From NCBI GenBank assembly GCA_900095875.1, contig LT608311.1, forward strand, positions 2,264,774-2,328,773: a DNA stretch of 64,000 nucleotides, in the 5' to 3' direction. The stretch comes from Caecibacter massiliensis (lineage in GTDB: Bacteria > Bacillota > Negativicutes > Veillonellales > Megasphaeraceae). A program made the position numbers and the translations under genes. Under the pieces are notes generated by a model. That model saw only the letters and a program-made list of their open reading frames with translations. It was not told the DNA's origin and ran no database searches. Below, one piece after another: positions 5,956 to 15,249 of the stretch. Numbering within the stretch: position 1 is the first letter of the stretch; every line of letters begins with the position of its first letter.

Positions 5956-8877
5956 TCAGTGGGTAAGATATTCATACAGCCTGGTTTCGACCGGGACATC
6001 CAGCTTGAACTGGAAATTGACGACTGGCAGGGTTTTCCCATCATTGCCAGTCATTTCTTTTTGTAGTGGTCCGGCGACTACCGCGAGGTCTCCCAGATAG
6101 TAGAAATCGGTGCCTTCGCTGTCACTTTTTTTGACAAAGAGCAGTTTCCGCGTCAGTGGCGACTGGATTTTGGGAACTTCTCTGGAATCCAGCCGGACAC
6201 GGGACCGGGTCATCCAGCTGAAGCGGCCGGGCGCGATGAACTGGTCTTCGTATTTGGTGCTTTCGGAAATATCGTCGCTCTTTTTATAGGTGACAAAAAT
6301 CGGGCAGGTGCGCCGTCCCGTCGTTTCAAAATCGCTGTCATCGACGATGGCATAGCCATTGAGCGTCCCTTCGCGGTTCGTCTTATAATTGAGCAGGCGC
6401 GATACGTCTTTACGGGAGTATTTTCCATAGCGGACGAATCCGCCGGCATAGGCCTGGCCGTCGGTCTGCTTGTGGAACTGGTATATGCCATAGGCCAGAC
6501 AATCGTTCAAATAGGTCAGAAATTCGCTGTTTTTTATGAGAAACTTCATCTGGGGCGTCAGGACGAACTGATCTTCCTTGAGCGATACGAGGGCAATGTG
6601 CCGGTATTTTTTCTGGGCCGTCTGTGTAAAAAAGTGCAGGGACAGGACATTTTCGATGCCGGCAATCGTTTTTTCCGATGTTTCATAGCCACAGGTATGA
6701 CGTATATACGCCCGGAGATCGCCTATAGAAAGGGAAGGATGGGATAAGAGATACTGCAGGATCCACAATTCCTCCAGCCGTTTGCCGTTGGCCAGTTCCA
6801 GACTGACCAGTTTCAGCACGGCTTCATGGTCTTCCGTGAGCGTTGCCGGTGTCTTATCGATGCTTTGGGCGTAGGCGAAATAGGACTGACTTTTTTTGAC
6901 ATATAAGTACGGATCTTTATCCCCAAGCCTTACGAAATCCATCATGAGCGGCCGCCGTCCCAGACGGTATTTCAAATCTTTATAAGACTGCTTTAGTTCC
7001 TGCGCATCGGCCAGCCATTTTCGGTTGTTGATGGCTTCGTATATTTTTTCTTTGACGACATCCTGGAAATGGACAGAGGTGGAACCGGGCAGGAAATTCT
7101 GGGACATCGTACGCCGCACATCGTCCTTGTTGTAGGTACGGTCTCCGTAGAGGGCGATAGGCAGAAGAAAATTGTTTTTGTAATTGCCGATGAAATCGAG
7201 GACTTCCAGATAGCGTTTATGGGGGAATTTGCGCAGGCCGCGGCCAAGCTGCTGGACGAAGATGATGGCCGACTGGGTAGGGCGCAGCATGATGATCTGG
7301 TCGATTGAGGGAATATCGACCCCTTCGTTGAATATATCGCGGGTCAGGATATACTCGAGATAGTCGGGCGTCGTATCCGGACTGCCTTCGAGGCGGCGGA
7401 TGGCATCATCCCGCATTTCCGGGGTAGAATCACCGCTGAGTGCTATGGCCCGGCGGCCATGCTTTTGCAATAAACCGGCCAGTATGCGGGCCTCTTCGAC
7501 GCGGCTGCAGAATATGAGACAGCGCAGGCGGTTTCCATCACACCCGTAATAAGAAGAGTAGTACAGGATATGGCGGACCCGTTCTTCGCAGGTCAGATCC
7601 TGTATGGTGGCGGATTCATCCAGTAGTTCCCCGTTTACGGAAATATCGGCAATGCCGTGATAGTGGAACGGTACCAGCATATTTTCCGCCAATGCCTGAT
7701 GGAGACGGATTTCATAGGCGATGTGGTGATGAAACAGTTCGTAGATATCGAAATCGTCGGACCGTTCCGGCGTGGCCGTCATGCCCAGCCAGAACCGGGG
7801 TTTGAAATAGTGGAATATCCGTTGGTAGGAAGCCGCTCCGGCACGGTGTACTTCATCGACGACAATATAATCAAACGAGTCCGGAGAGAATTTTGTATAT
7901 ACGTCAGGCTGGGAAAGGGTCTGGATCGTACAGAAGAGGTAAGGTGCATTCCAGTCTTTCTGATTGCCGGATAACAGGCCCGTATCTTCCCGATCACACC
8001 AGACGGTTTCATAACTCCGGCGGGCCGCTTTGGCGATGAGTTCCCGGTGGACGACGAATAAGAAACGCTTTGGCTGGAAGATGCGCACGTCAAAAGCAGA
8101 CAGGTAGGTTTTGCCTGTCCCCGTTGCCGAAATGAGGAGCCCTCTGTCAGCGCCCTGGTCGCGCAGCTGCCGGAGTCCCTGCAGGGCTTCCTTCTGCATG
8201 GCATTGGGATTGATGGTCTGCATGCGTGCCAGATGGGTATGCCGGGGCCTGTTACAGGTGTATACACGTTCGTACGCGTTGATCCAGTTTTCATCGACGG
8301 GGACGGCTTCCTCCCAAAGCGTATCGAATTCCGAACGCATCTGCCGGATGAGGCCGCCATCTTTGGATGAGGTGAAGAAGACATTCCATTCCTGGTTTGT
8401 CGTCAGGGCGGAGGCCGTGAGGTTGCTGCTGCCCAGGATCATCGTGTAGTTTTCCTGAGTCCGGTTGGGCAGATGGAACAGATAGCCTTTGGCATGGAAG
8501 CCGTGGTCTTCCGTGACCATGCGGAGCTCGATGGATGATGGCGGACAGAGATAGGTCTGCAGGGTGAGCAGGTCGCGAAGGGCGTCGGGTTCAGTGAAGT
8601 TCAGATACTGGGAAGCCAGGATATAGCCTTTGACCGGACGGTCTTTATATTCCAGCAGCACATCTTTCAGGCAGGCAATGCCTGATTTGGTGATAAAGGC
8701 TACGGAAAAATAAAACTCATCGCAATAAGAAAGCTGCGTAACCAGTGTATCCAGCACTTTCGTCTTTTGTGCGCGGTTATTGGTCACAATACGGGGAACA
8801 TACCGTGAATCCGCTTTCGTATTATAATCGATAAAACCTTCGCGTAAACAATTTTCCAGTACATTGCCTGTCGTCAT
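5956..8877 (-). CDS. PLD-like nuclease / DEAD-DEAH helicase / DUF3427 fusion protein
   Basis: A 973-aa cytoplasmic multidomain protein. Residues about 40-190 form a phospholipase-D-like domain with one HKD-type motif (HAKGYLF at 128, then GSSNLTAS at about 149). Residues about 230-560 form a superfamily 2 helicase: Walker A SATGTGKT (250-257), DEVH box (341-344), MTATP (366-370) and motif VI QQLGRGLRK (542-550). The last 380 residues match the position of the DUF3427 domain. Proteins of this architecture are often found in accessory or defence-like settings, but their job is not settled; a role in cutting or remodelling DNA is inference. It follows the Nudix gene by 20 nt on the same strand, so the two are probably one operon. 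The ribosome site is AAAGGGTG. Confidence 0.85.
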   Translation of the reverse strand: MTTGNVLENCLREGFIDYNTKADSRYVPRIVTNNRAQKTKVLDTLVTQLSYCDEFYFSVAFITKSGIACLKDVLLEYKDRPVKGYILASQYLNFTEPDALRDLLTLQTYLCPPSSIELRMVTEDHGFHAKGYLFHLPNRTQENYTMILGSSNLTASALTTNQEWNVFFTSSKDGGLIRQMRSEFDTLWEEAVPVDENWINAYERVYTCNRPRHTHLARMQTINPNAMQKEALQGLRQLRDQGADRGLLISATGTGKTYLSAFDVRIFQPKRFLFVVHRELIAKAARRSYETVWCDREDTGLLSGNQKDWNAPYLFCTIQTLSQPDVYTKFSPDSFDYIVVDEVHRAGAASYQRIFHYFKPRFWLGMTATPERSDDFDIYELFHHHIAYEIRLHQALAENMLVPFHYHGIADISVNGELLDESATIQDLTCEERVRHILYYSSYYGCDGNRLRCLIFCSRVEEARILAGLLQKHGRRAIALSGDSTPEMRDDAIRRLEGSPDTTPDYLEYILTRDIFNEGVDIPSIDQIIMLRPTQSAIIFVQQLGRGLRKFPHKRYLEVLDFIGNYKNNFLLPIALYGDRTYNKDDVRRTMSQNFLPGSTSVHFQDVVKEKIYEAINNRKWLADAQELKQSYKDLKYRLGRRPLMMDFVRLGDKDPYLYVKKSQSYFAYAQSIDKTPATLTEDHEAVLKLVSLELANGKRLEELWILQYLLSHPSLSIGDLRAYIRHTCGYETSEKTIAGIENVLSLHFFTQTAQKKYRHIALVSLKEDQFVLTPQMKFLIKNSEFLTYLNDCLAYGIYQFHKQTDGQAYAGGFVRYGKYSRKDVSRLLNYKTNREGTLNGYAIVDDSDFETTGRRTCPIFVTYKKSDDISESTKYEDQFIAPGRFSWMTRSRVRLDSREVPKIQSPLTRKLLFVKKSDSEGTDFYYLGDLAVVAGPLQKEMTGNDGKTLPVVNFQFKLDVPVETRLYEYLTH

Positions 8878-8897
8878 CGTGGAGCACCCTTTACTAT

Positions 8898-9308
8898 TTA
8901 ATCCGGTTTCGATTCAGAAACTAATTTTTCCATGATAGGCTGATCGGCTGCCGCCCAGTCCAGGGATGGCAGTTCCTGCGGCGGAAGCCAGCATGACGCA
9001 ATATGCTCTTTGCGGATAAATTCCGGTGAAGAGAGGGGACAATAGAAGGCATGCATGGTAATGGCAAAATCGGGGTACTGATGATGGACCGTCATATATA
9101 AGTCACTTTCCTTGATGGTCGTATGAATGTTCATTTCTTCCCGTAATTCCCGTTCCAGTGCGGCGTGCCGTGATTCTCCCGCTTCTATTTTTCCGCCAGG
9201 AAATTCATATTTGAACGATACATAAGGATACTTCCCTTTTCCCCGCTGCATGCAGAGAATGTTTCCATTATACGTCAGAATAGCCGCTACGACTTCCAAT
9301 TGTTTCAT
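8898..9308 (-). CDS. Nudix hydrolase, MutT-like (deoxy)nucleoside triphosphate pyrophosphohydrolase
   Basis: A 136-aa MutT-type protein. The Nudix box is clear: GGKIEAGESRHAALERELRE followed by EMN, where the usual Gly after the EE pair is replaced. The EFPGGKIE lead-in is typical of small MutT/CTP-pyrophosphohydrolase enzymes that hydrolyse damaged or non-canonical (d)NTPs. The start has a good ribosome site (AAAGGTG). A possible -10 (TATAAT on the minus strand, 9345-9350) lies about 40 nt upstream. It is the first gene of a two-gene unit with the PLD-helicase-DUF3427 protein, which suggests a shared task in nucleotide or DNA quality control rather than simple housekeeping. Confidence 0.85.
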   Translation of the reverse strand: MKQLEVVAAILTYNGNILCMQRGKGKYPYVSFKYEFPGGKIEAGESRHAALERELREEMNIHTTIKESDLYMTVHHQYPDFAITMHAFYCPLSSPEFIRKEHIASCWLPPQELPSLDWAAADQPIMEKLVSESKPD

Positions 9309-9812
9309 CAGTTCGTCACCTTTCCTGTCAATTATTCTGGATCTATTATACTATTTCTTGTTTATCGATACCAGGGCAGAAAAAATGCCTGTGCCTATAT
9401 GGATTTTTAGCTGCCAGGATAGGAATTGCCATGGACCTGACTAAATATATATGACAGGCTTATACAAACGGTATTCAGAAAACGGGGAACGTCATATACG
9501 AAATGTTCTTTTGTCTTTGTGAGATAGACAATATAGCAGTGTGAAAATATTAAATATAGTAAATTAATACCCTCATTTTCTTAAAATATTTCATAATAAG
9601 CCAAATTTTTCTAAATGCATAAAAATGGAAGTTCTAAATATGCATTTTGGTAACTGATTGAGATAAAACAAAACATTTTTCACAATAATTAATTGATATT
9701 TGTAATTTCGCAATAGACATATCAAATAAGACATTGTTTTATGCATATTCTATAAAATTTAAAAATAATTGGAATAATATTAGTATTAGTGTTTATAATT
9801 TAAAATAAATAC

Positions 9813-9841
9813 TTTACAAAATAATGAAAATGACGTAAAAT
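9813..9841 (+). promoter_or_regulatory. Promoter upstream of the amidohydrolase operon
   Basis: TTTACA (9813-9818) and TAAAAT (9836-9841) with exactly 17 nt between them. Transcription would start at about 9848, leaving a leader of about 215 nt before the ATG at 10065. The palindrome at 9852 begins right at this start point. Confidence 0.5.
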
Positions 9842-9851
9842 CAAGCTATAA

Positions 9852-9888
9852 AGAAGATAAACGCATTTAATTAATGCGTTTATCTTCT
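9852..9888. repeat. 37-bp perfect palindrome (16-bp arms)
   Basis: AGAAGATAAACGCATT (9852-9867), a 5-nt loop, and its exact reverse complement (9873-9888). No T run follows on either strand, so it is unlikely to be a terminator. Its place just after the 9813-9841 promoter suggests an operator or a 5' UTR stem. Confidence 0.75.
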
Positions 9889-10064
9889 AGCTGGCCGGAC
9901 AAAAAATAAAAACTGTATGATTTTCATGTACGCGTACAAAGAATAAAAAAGCGCTAAGATGATATATTGAAAAAGAATTATCTTTCAATTATCAAATCTT
10001 ATTTTCTTTACTATGTCGTATTCGTATTATTTAATGAATATTTATGTGATTGGAGTGAAAACAT

Positions 10065-11243
10065 ATGGAACATGATAAGCTGATGGAACGATATAATGAT
10101 GACATCATCCGCCTGCGCAGGGAGTTTCACCGGCATCCGGAACTCAGTTTCGAGGAGACAGAAACTACGCGGAGGATAGCATCTGTTCTGGATGAATGGG
10201 GGATTCCGTATCAGATTAATGAAGAAAAACATACAGGACTGGTTGCCAGGATTTCCGGTGCCCATCCTGGAAAAGCGGTGGCTCTCCGGGCCGATATAGA
10301 TGCTCTTCCTGTAATGGAAAAAACAGGACTTCCTTTTGCTTCGGAAGTTCCCGGACGGATGCATGCCTGCGGCCATGATAATCATATTGCCATGCTCCTG
10401 GGAGCGGCACGGATGCTGCTTGATATAAGAGATCAAATATATGGCGATGTCTATCTGGTATTTCAGCCGGCAGAGGAAGCTGGCAAAGGCGCGGCCTATA
10501 TGAAGAAATTTGGTGACTGGTTTGCGAAAATAGGGGCCATTTTCGGTGCCCATATCTGGAGCAGCGTACCGGCTGGTACCGTTGCCATCCGCACTGGCCC
10601 GTTCATGGCGGCGGCAGATAAATTTACTATCCGCATTCACGGAGTCCAGTCTCACGGTTCCCAGCCCTGGTCCGGCGTCGATGCCATCGTGGTCGGTTCG
10701 GCTATTGTTACGAATCTCCAGTCCATTGTATCCCGTCAGCTCTATGCCATTGATCCGGTCGTCGTGACGGTCGGTAAATTCCAGGGTGGCGATCGCTGGA
10801 ATATTGTGAGCGGCGAAGCCGTACTGGAAGGGACAACGCGGTATTTCCGCCGCGAAATCGGTCCGGAACTGAAGGAACGGATGGAACGCATTGTAGAAGA
10901 AACGGCCAAAGCCTATGGCGCCACGGCAGAATTAGACTATCAGTTCCTCATTCTGCCCACCATTAATGATGATGCCTGTACGGCCATCGCCCGCCAGGCT
11001 GTGACGGAAGTGCTGGGACCCGATGCCATTCAGGAAAGTGATCTGGTCATGGGCGGAGAAGACTTTGCATTTTATCAGGAAGACAAACCGGGATGTTTCA
11101 TATTTGTAGGTACCCATAATCCCGATTGTAACGCAACCTATCCGAATCACAGCAATTATTTTACCTCTGATGAATCAGTTCTTGCCGGCGGTGCACGGGT
11201 ATATGCCCAGATGGCCATTGACTGGCTGAAACAAAATAGCTGA
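10065..11243 (+). CDS. M20-family amidohydrolase (N-acyl-amino acid / hippurate hydrolase type)
   Basis: A metal-dependent cytoplasmic amidohydrolase that releases amino acids from N-acyl or N-benzoyl conjugates. The family signatures are in order: HRHPELSFEE, ALRADIDALP, MHACGHDNHIA, FQPAEEAGKG with the catalytic Glu pair, the dimerisation or lid stretch GVQSHGSQPW, and MGGEDFAFY near the C-terminus. At 392 aa it has the standard length. The start ATG follows GGAGTG by a normal distance. It stands at the head of a unit with a membrane transporter 76 nt downstream, which could import its substrate or export the product. The long leader with promoter and palindrome suggests regulated expression. 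Confidence 0.9.
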   Translation: MEHDKLMERYNDDIIRLRREFHRHPELSFEETETTRRIASVLDEWGIPYQINEEKHTGLVARISGAHPGKAVALRADIDALPVMEKTGLPFASEVPGRMHACGHDNHIAMLLGAARMLLDIRDQIYGDVYLVFQPAEEAGKGAAYMKKFGDWFAKIGAIFGAHIWSSVPAGTVAIRTGPFMAAADKFTIRIHGVQSHGSQPWSGVDAIVVGSAIVTNLQSIVSRQLYAIDPVVVTVGKFQGGDRWNIVSGEAVLEGTTRYFRREIGPELKERMERIVEETAKAYGATAELDYQFLILPTINDDACTAIARQAVTEVLGPDAIQESDLVMGGEDFAFYQEDKPGCFIFVGTHNPDCNATYPNHSNYFTSDESVLAGGARVYAQMAIDWLKQNS

Positions 11244-11319
11244 TACAGAATCATGGAGATACAAGGCTGCTGCGGTGGGGATCGTCTGGCAGCCGGAACA
11301 TACAAGAAAGGGTGATTGT

Positions 11320-12516
11320 ATGTATAACTTTGCTTTAGCTTTTACCATCTGTGCTATATTTTATATTGCCGGGGAATGGGTAGACAAACTTACTCATGCC
11401 TGGGTGCCATCTGTCTTTGTTACGGCTATTCTGATGCTGCTGGGTTACTGGTTTATCCTGCCGTATAATCTGATTACAGATAGTGTACTGCTGCCGTTTG
11501 GTGCTACACTGGGCCTGTTCCTGTTACTGGTCCATATGGGAACGGTACTCAGCCTGAAACAGCTTATGATGCAATGGCGGACCATTGTCATCTGTCTTGC
11601 CGGTCTGATCGGGATGTGTACGGCCTGCTGGTTCCTGTGCCCCCTGTTTATGGACCGGACCCTCATGATTACGGGACTTCCGGCTCTGACCGGCGGGATT
11701 GTCGCGGCTACGATCATGCAGCAGGCTGCTGCCAAGGCAGGACTCGTGACGGCGGCTGTCTTTGCCATTACGATATATTGTGTACAAGGTTTTGCCGGCT
11801 ATCCTCTGACGGCGGTTTGCCTTAAAACGTACGGAAAACAACAATTGAAATTATTCCGGGCCGGAAAAATCACCATGAGTGAAGCCGATAAACATGCCGT
11901 AGAAAATGCCAACGCCGCCGTAGGTGTCAGTCATGCCAAAACGATTCTGCCACAGCTGCCGGCTCAGTTCGATACGACTGTTGTAAAATTAGGAAAGCTG
12001 GGATTTGTCGCATGGCTGGCGACCCTGGCTGGTTCGGCGACGGGAATTTCCGGTGCTATCTGGGCTCTTGTGTTTGGTGTCGTCTTCTGTACCATTGGTT
12101 TCCTCGACCGCGATGCCCTGAACAAAGCGAATTCGTACGGCATTTGCATGTTTGCACTGATGATGTTCATATTTGATGGCCTGAAAGACTGCACACAGGA
12201 AATGTTGTTATCCATTATCGGGCCCATGTTCGTCCTGATTATCATCGGCGTTATCGGCATGGCTATCATTGCCTTTATTGCCGCTCGTGTTCTTCATATT
12301 TCGTTTTACCTGGCATTTGCCAATGGACTTACTGCCCTGTATGGTTTCCCGCCCAATATCATCATTACGGAATCGACCTGTGATTCTCTGGCAACGTCTC
12401 CTGAAGAAAAGGAATTCCTTATGAGTCGTATGTTCCCGTCCATGCTGGTAGGTGGTTTCGTAACGGTTACCATTACCTCGGTCGTACTGGCCGGAACGTT
12501 TGCTTCCTTCTTATAA
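11320..12516 (+). CDS. Multi-pass membrane transporter, possibly glutamate-symporter (ESS/GltS) related
   Basis: A 398-aa hydrophobic protein with about 10-12 predicted membrane spans. The start at 11320 is chosen because AAGGGTG lies about 9 nt upstream and a hydrophobic helix follows directly; an in-frame ATG at 11275 would add a hydrophilic tail. A re-entrant-like segment with GLPALTGGIVAATIMQQAAA recalls the Gly-rich loops of Na+/glutamate symporters, with a possible second repeat around NGLTALYGFPPN. That assignment is tentative. Pairing with the M20 amidohydrolase suggests uptake of an acylated amino acid or small peptide. Confidence 0.6.
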   Translation: MYNFALAFTICAIFYIAGEWVDKLTHAWVPSVFVTAILMLLGYWFILPYNLITDSVLLPFGATLGLFLLLVHMGTVLSLKQLMMQWRTIVICLAGLIGMCTACWFLCPLFMDRTLMITGLPALTGGIVAATIMQQAAAKAGLVTAAVFAITIYCVQGFAGYPLTAVCLKTYGKQQLKLFRAGKITMSEADKHAVENANAAVGVSHAKTILPQLPAQFDTTVVKLGKLGFVAWLATLAGSATGISGAIWALVFGVVFCTIGFLDRDALNKANSYGICMFALMMFIFDGLKDCTQEMLLSIIGPMFVLIIIGVIGMAIIAFIAARVLHISFYLAFANGLTALYGFPPNIIITESTCDSLATSPEEKEFLMSRMFPSMLVGGFVTVTITSVVLAGTFASFL

Positions 12517-12521
12517 CAGAA

Positions 12522-12890
12522 TCATTTGCTCATACAGATCCGTTCATAAAGAAAAAGGAGATGGCCTGTGATATGCTTTCCGTCAGTACGGCGGTATACA
12601 TATCGGCAGGTACAGCTCCTTTTTTGGCTGTATTGGTTGTAAGAGAGTTTTCCAGACTGGGTCAGAAATCGGGCATAGTCCAGATGGCCCCGGGTGGGAT
12701 TGGCATCGTGGGACAGGTAGTCCTGATAATAAGCAAGACCCCGGTCTTTCTGATTCAGCGCAATATAGTTCCGGCTGATGATGTAACTGAGCATCCTGTC
12801 CTTTTTCCATTCCGGATGTGCGTCAACCAGTATCTGCATATGATGAACGGCTTTGTCTTTCTGTCCCGTCATATATTCGTATATCTTCTT
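12522..12890 (-). pseudogene. Fragment of a tetratricopeptide-repeat protein gene
   Basis: The minus-strand frame reads as TPR-like helices: KKIYEYMTGQKDKAVHHMQI, then SRNYIALNQKDRGLAYYQDY, then HLDYARFLTQSGKL. Upstream it is closed by an in-frame TAA at 12891-12893 with no start or ribosome site. Downstream the sense is lost after about residue 85, where the composition becomes random. I read it as the inner piece of a larger TPR protein gene that lost both ends. The parent function is unknown. Confidence 0.5.
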
Positions 12891-12945
12891 TTAATAGACA
12901 AAATAAGGTTTCATCGAAATATACCGTCCCCATACTAAACAGACA

Positions 12946-12986
12946 AGGCTTATCGCATGAAACAGTTGCTATCATGCGGTAAGCCT
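12946..12986 (-). terminator. Terminator after the M18 aminopeptidase
   Basis: A 15-bp stem (12946-12960 with 12972-12986, one G-U pair) lies 17 nt beyond the aminopeptidase stop. T residues follow on both strands (TGTCTGTTT on the minus strand), so it may act in both directions. Confidence 0.75.
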
Positions 12987-13002
12987 CGTTTGCTTTTCCC
13001 GG

Positions 13003-14292
13003 TTACCGGCTGAAGAACAGGGTCATCAGTTTTTGCAGGGCTTCCTGGTCTGCTGCTCCCATGGTTTCCCGGGCAGAGTGCATGGCCAAAAGTGGCAGTC
13101 CGATGTCCATGGTGCGCATGGGCATGTTGGCCGACAGGAGAGATCCCAGGGTAGAGCCGCCGCGCATGTCCGAGCGGTTCAGGAAAAACTGACAGGGGAT
13201 ATCTTGGCTTTCGCAGAGGCTGCGGGCGATGGCAATCGCCTCGGCATCGCCGGCATAGGTCTGGCTGCAGGCTATTTTCAGGACCGGACCGCCGTTGAGG
13301 ACGGGGAGGTTGGTGGGATCGGTTTTATCGGGATAGTTGGGGTGGTACGCGTGGGCGGCATCGAGGGAGAAGACGTATCCGCCGCTCATATCGGCCCATA
13401 ATTCCGATTCCGTATATCCGAGTCCGGTGTATATCCGCTGCAGGATCTGAGGGCAGACGAGTGATGCGGCCCCCTGCTTGCTGCGGCTGCCGACTTCCTC
13501 ATTGTCAAAGAGGGCGATGAGATTGATTCCATCCGTACTGGTGCCATGGATCAGGCCCATGAGGCAGGCATATACCGATGTCTGGTTATCCAGGCGGGAG
13601 GCGGAAATGAATTCATTATTCCGCCCCAAGAGACAAGGCGGTTCTGTCGGATACACCGTCAATTCGTACGACAGGATATCGGCTGCCTGCAGGGAAAATT
13701 CGTCTGCCAGAAATTGCAGGAAAACGGACCGGTCATCGCCGGAAGAATCCCGGTCAGTCAGGGTGAACAAGGGGAGCATGTCTTTCTGGGGATTCAGTTT
13801 TTCCCCCTCATTTACCGTGGGATTCATATGGATTGCCAGGTGAGGAATCGTAAGGAGAGGGCGGCGGGCATCGACATAGCGCACATCCGGATGATAGGCG
13901 TCGTCACTGCGGAGCACGATTTTACCGGCCAGAGACAGCGGGCGGTCCAGCCAGGTGTTTCGGATCATGCCGCCATATACTTCGACATTGAGTTTCCCGT
14001 ACTGCTGTGTCTGAATCGCCGCATGGGGCTTGATGCGCAGACAGGGGAAATCCGTATGGGCCGTGGCGATGTGCAGGTGACTACGCGGCTTCCTGCCGAT
14101 GCGGAATGCCAGGAGCGTCGAACCGAATACGCGGGTATAGTATGCCTTTCCCGGCGTCAGTGACCACGTATGAGATAAGGAAAGAGGCGTAAATCCTTTT
14201 TCTTCCAGCAGGGAAATACCTGCTTTAACCGAGTGGAAGGGGGATACGGCCTTTTCCAGAAAATCAAATAATCCTGCTTGTACACGATTCAT
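13003..14292 (-). CDS. M18-family aminopeptidase
   Basis: A dinuclear zinc aminopeptidase acting on N-terminal (often acidic) residues of peptides in the cytoplasm. The metal and catalytic motifs are HIATAHTDFPCLRIKP (His, Asp), LFDNEEVGSRSKQGA (the Glu-Glu pair), an Asp in NRSDMRGGSTLG and the late His in LPLLAMHSARETMG. The 429-aa length is standard for bacterial M18. The start is preceded by GGAGG at a good distance. The gene ends at a strong terminator and is followed upstream, on the same strand, by the LysR gene 27 nt away, so the two may share a transcript. Confidence 0.92.
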   Translation of the reverse strand: MNRVQAGLFDFLEKAVSPFHSVKAGISLLEEKGFTPLSLSHTWSLTPGKAYYTRVFGSTLLAFRIGRKPRSHLHIATAHTDFPCLRIKPHAAIQTQQYGKLNVEVYGGMIRNTWLDRPLSLAGKIVLRSDDAYHPDVRYVDARRPLLTIPHLAIHMNPTVNEGEKLNPQKDMLPLFTLTDRDSSGDDRSVFLQFLADEFSLQAADILSYELTVYPTEPPCLLGRNNEFISASRLDNQTSVYACLMGLIHGTSTDGINLIALFDNEEVGSRSKQGAASLVCPQILQRIYTGLGYTESELWADMSGGYVFSLDAAHAYHPNYPDKTDPTNLPVLNGGPVLKIACSQTYAGDAEAIAIARSLCESQDIPCQFFLNRSDMRGGSTLGSLLSANMPMRTMDIGLPLLAMHSARETMGAADQEALQKLMTLFFSR

Positions 14293-14319
14293 AGAACAAA
14301 CCTCCGTTTCTTAACTATC

Positions 14320-15231
14320 TCAGATACCCTCGCCGGGGTGGGTCCCCGGCAGCCAGTTTTGGATGGTGAGGCATTCCCGGATGATGTGGGTCATGGATGG
14401 CGTGAGAAATTTATCTTTATGGTAGACAATTTGGAAGATACGCTGAAATGAAAGGCCCGGCAGGGGAAGTTCACATAGAAGTCCCTCTTCGATTTCCCGT
14501 TGTACCAGGCGGCGCGAGAGAAAGGCTGTCCCCAGATTGGCTATGACGGCTTTTTTGATGGCTTCGGAATTATTGTAGACGCCGCAGACATGATAAGGAA
14601 TGGCGTGATCGTCCATGATGCGGGCAAACAATTCCCGCGTGCCGCTGCCAGACTCTCTCAGAAATACAGGGATATGGTCCAGATCGTGGCACTGGCGGAT
14701 TTCCTTCCGGCTCCAGGGATTTTGAGGAGCGGCAATGGCCGTCAGTTCGTCTGTCAGGAATGGAAGGGCCGTGAGGTAAGGAGATGTCAGGCGGCCTTCG
14801 ATGAGAGCCAGGTCCAGTTTATCTTCCATAAGCCGTTGTTCCAGTTCTTTGGTGTTGTGGATTTCTGAGAGGATTTCCTGCCCGGGCAGCCGTACGTGTT
14901 CGTGCTGCAGTAATTCGACCAACAGGACTTCCCCTATGGTAATGCTGGCACCCAGACGTATGGGAATCTGATTTTGCAGGGATTTCATCCCCGTTTCTGC
15001 TTTTTCGATGAGGGATGTAATCTGGTAGGCATATTGCAAGAGGTGCTGGCCGGCAGCAGTCACGAAGATACGCCGGCCCAGACGATGGAACAGCAACAGC
15101 CCATAGTGATCTTCCAGTTCATGGATGGCCTGGGTAATGGATGGCTGGCTGATGTGCAGCTGCCGGGCAGCGTGGGTCATATTCATGGTTTCGCAGACGG
15201 CGATAAATATTTGTAAGTGGCGGATAGTCAT
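14320..15231 (-). CDS. LysR-family transcriptional regulator
   Basis: A 303-aa regulator with an N-terminal winged helix-turn-helix (NMTHAARQLHISQPSITQAI) and a periplasmic-binding-like effector domain from about residue 90. The sequence resembles the CysL/YwfK and CbbR branch. It is divergent from a YeiH-type putative sulfate exporter, with 122 bp between the starts, the classic arrangement in which the LysR protein controls its neighbour. A perfect palindrome of T-N11-A form lies in the gap (15250-15265). The effector is unknown; a sulfur compound would fit the neighbour. Confidence 0.88.
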   Translation of the reverse strand: MTIRHLQIFIAVCETMNMTHAARQLHISQPSITQAIHELEDHYGLLLFHRLGRRIFVTAAGQHLLQYAYQITSLIEKAETGMKSLQNQIPIRLGASITIGEVLLVELLQHEHVRLPGQEILSEIHNTKELEQRLMEDKLDLALIEGRLTSPYLTALPFLTDELTAIAAPQNPWSRKEIRQCHDLDHIPVFLRESGSGTRELFARIMDDHAIPYHVCGVYNNSEAIKKAVIANLGTAFLSRRLVQREIEEGLLCELPLPGLSFQRIFQIVYHKDKFLTPSMTHIIRECLTIQNWLPGTHPGEGI

Positions 15232-15249
15232 GAGATTACCTCTGTTAGT

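Larger units (their letters stand above)
9309..10064. other. Long AT-rich intergenic region
   Basis: About 750 bases without a plausible gene; every frame is broken quickly. It holds the leftward promoter region of the Nudix gene near 9345, a rightward promoter at 9813-9841, and a 37-bp palindrome at 9852-9888. The base composition is much lower in GC than the flanking genes, so part of it may be acquired DNA or a long regulated leader of the amidohydrolase gene. Confidence 0.6.

Noticed and set aside
9852-9888. The 37-bp palindrome as a terminator of the Nudix unit or the amidohydrolase leader
   Set aside because: No T run follows on either strand, and no gene ends beside it.
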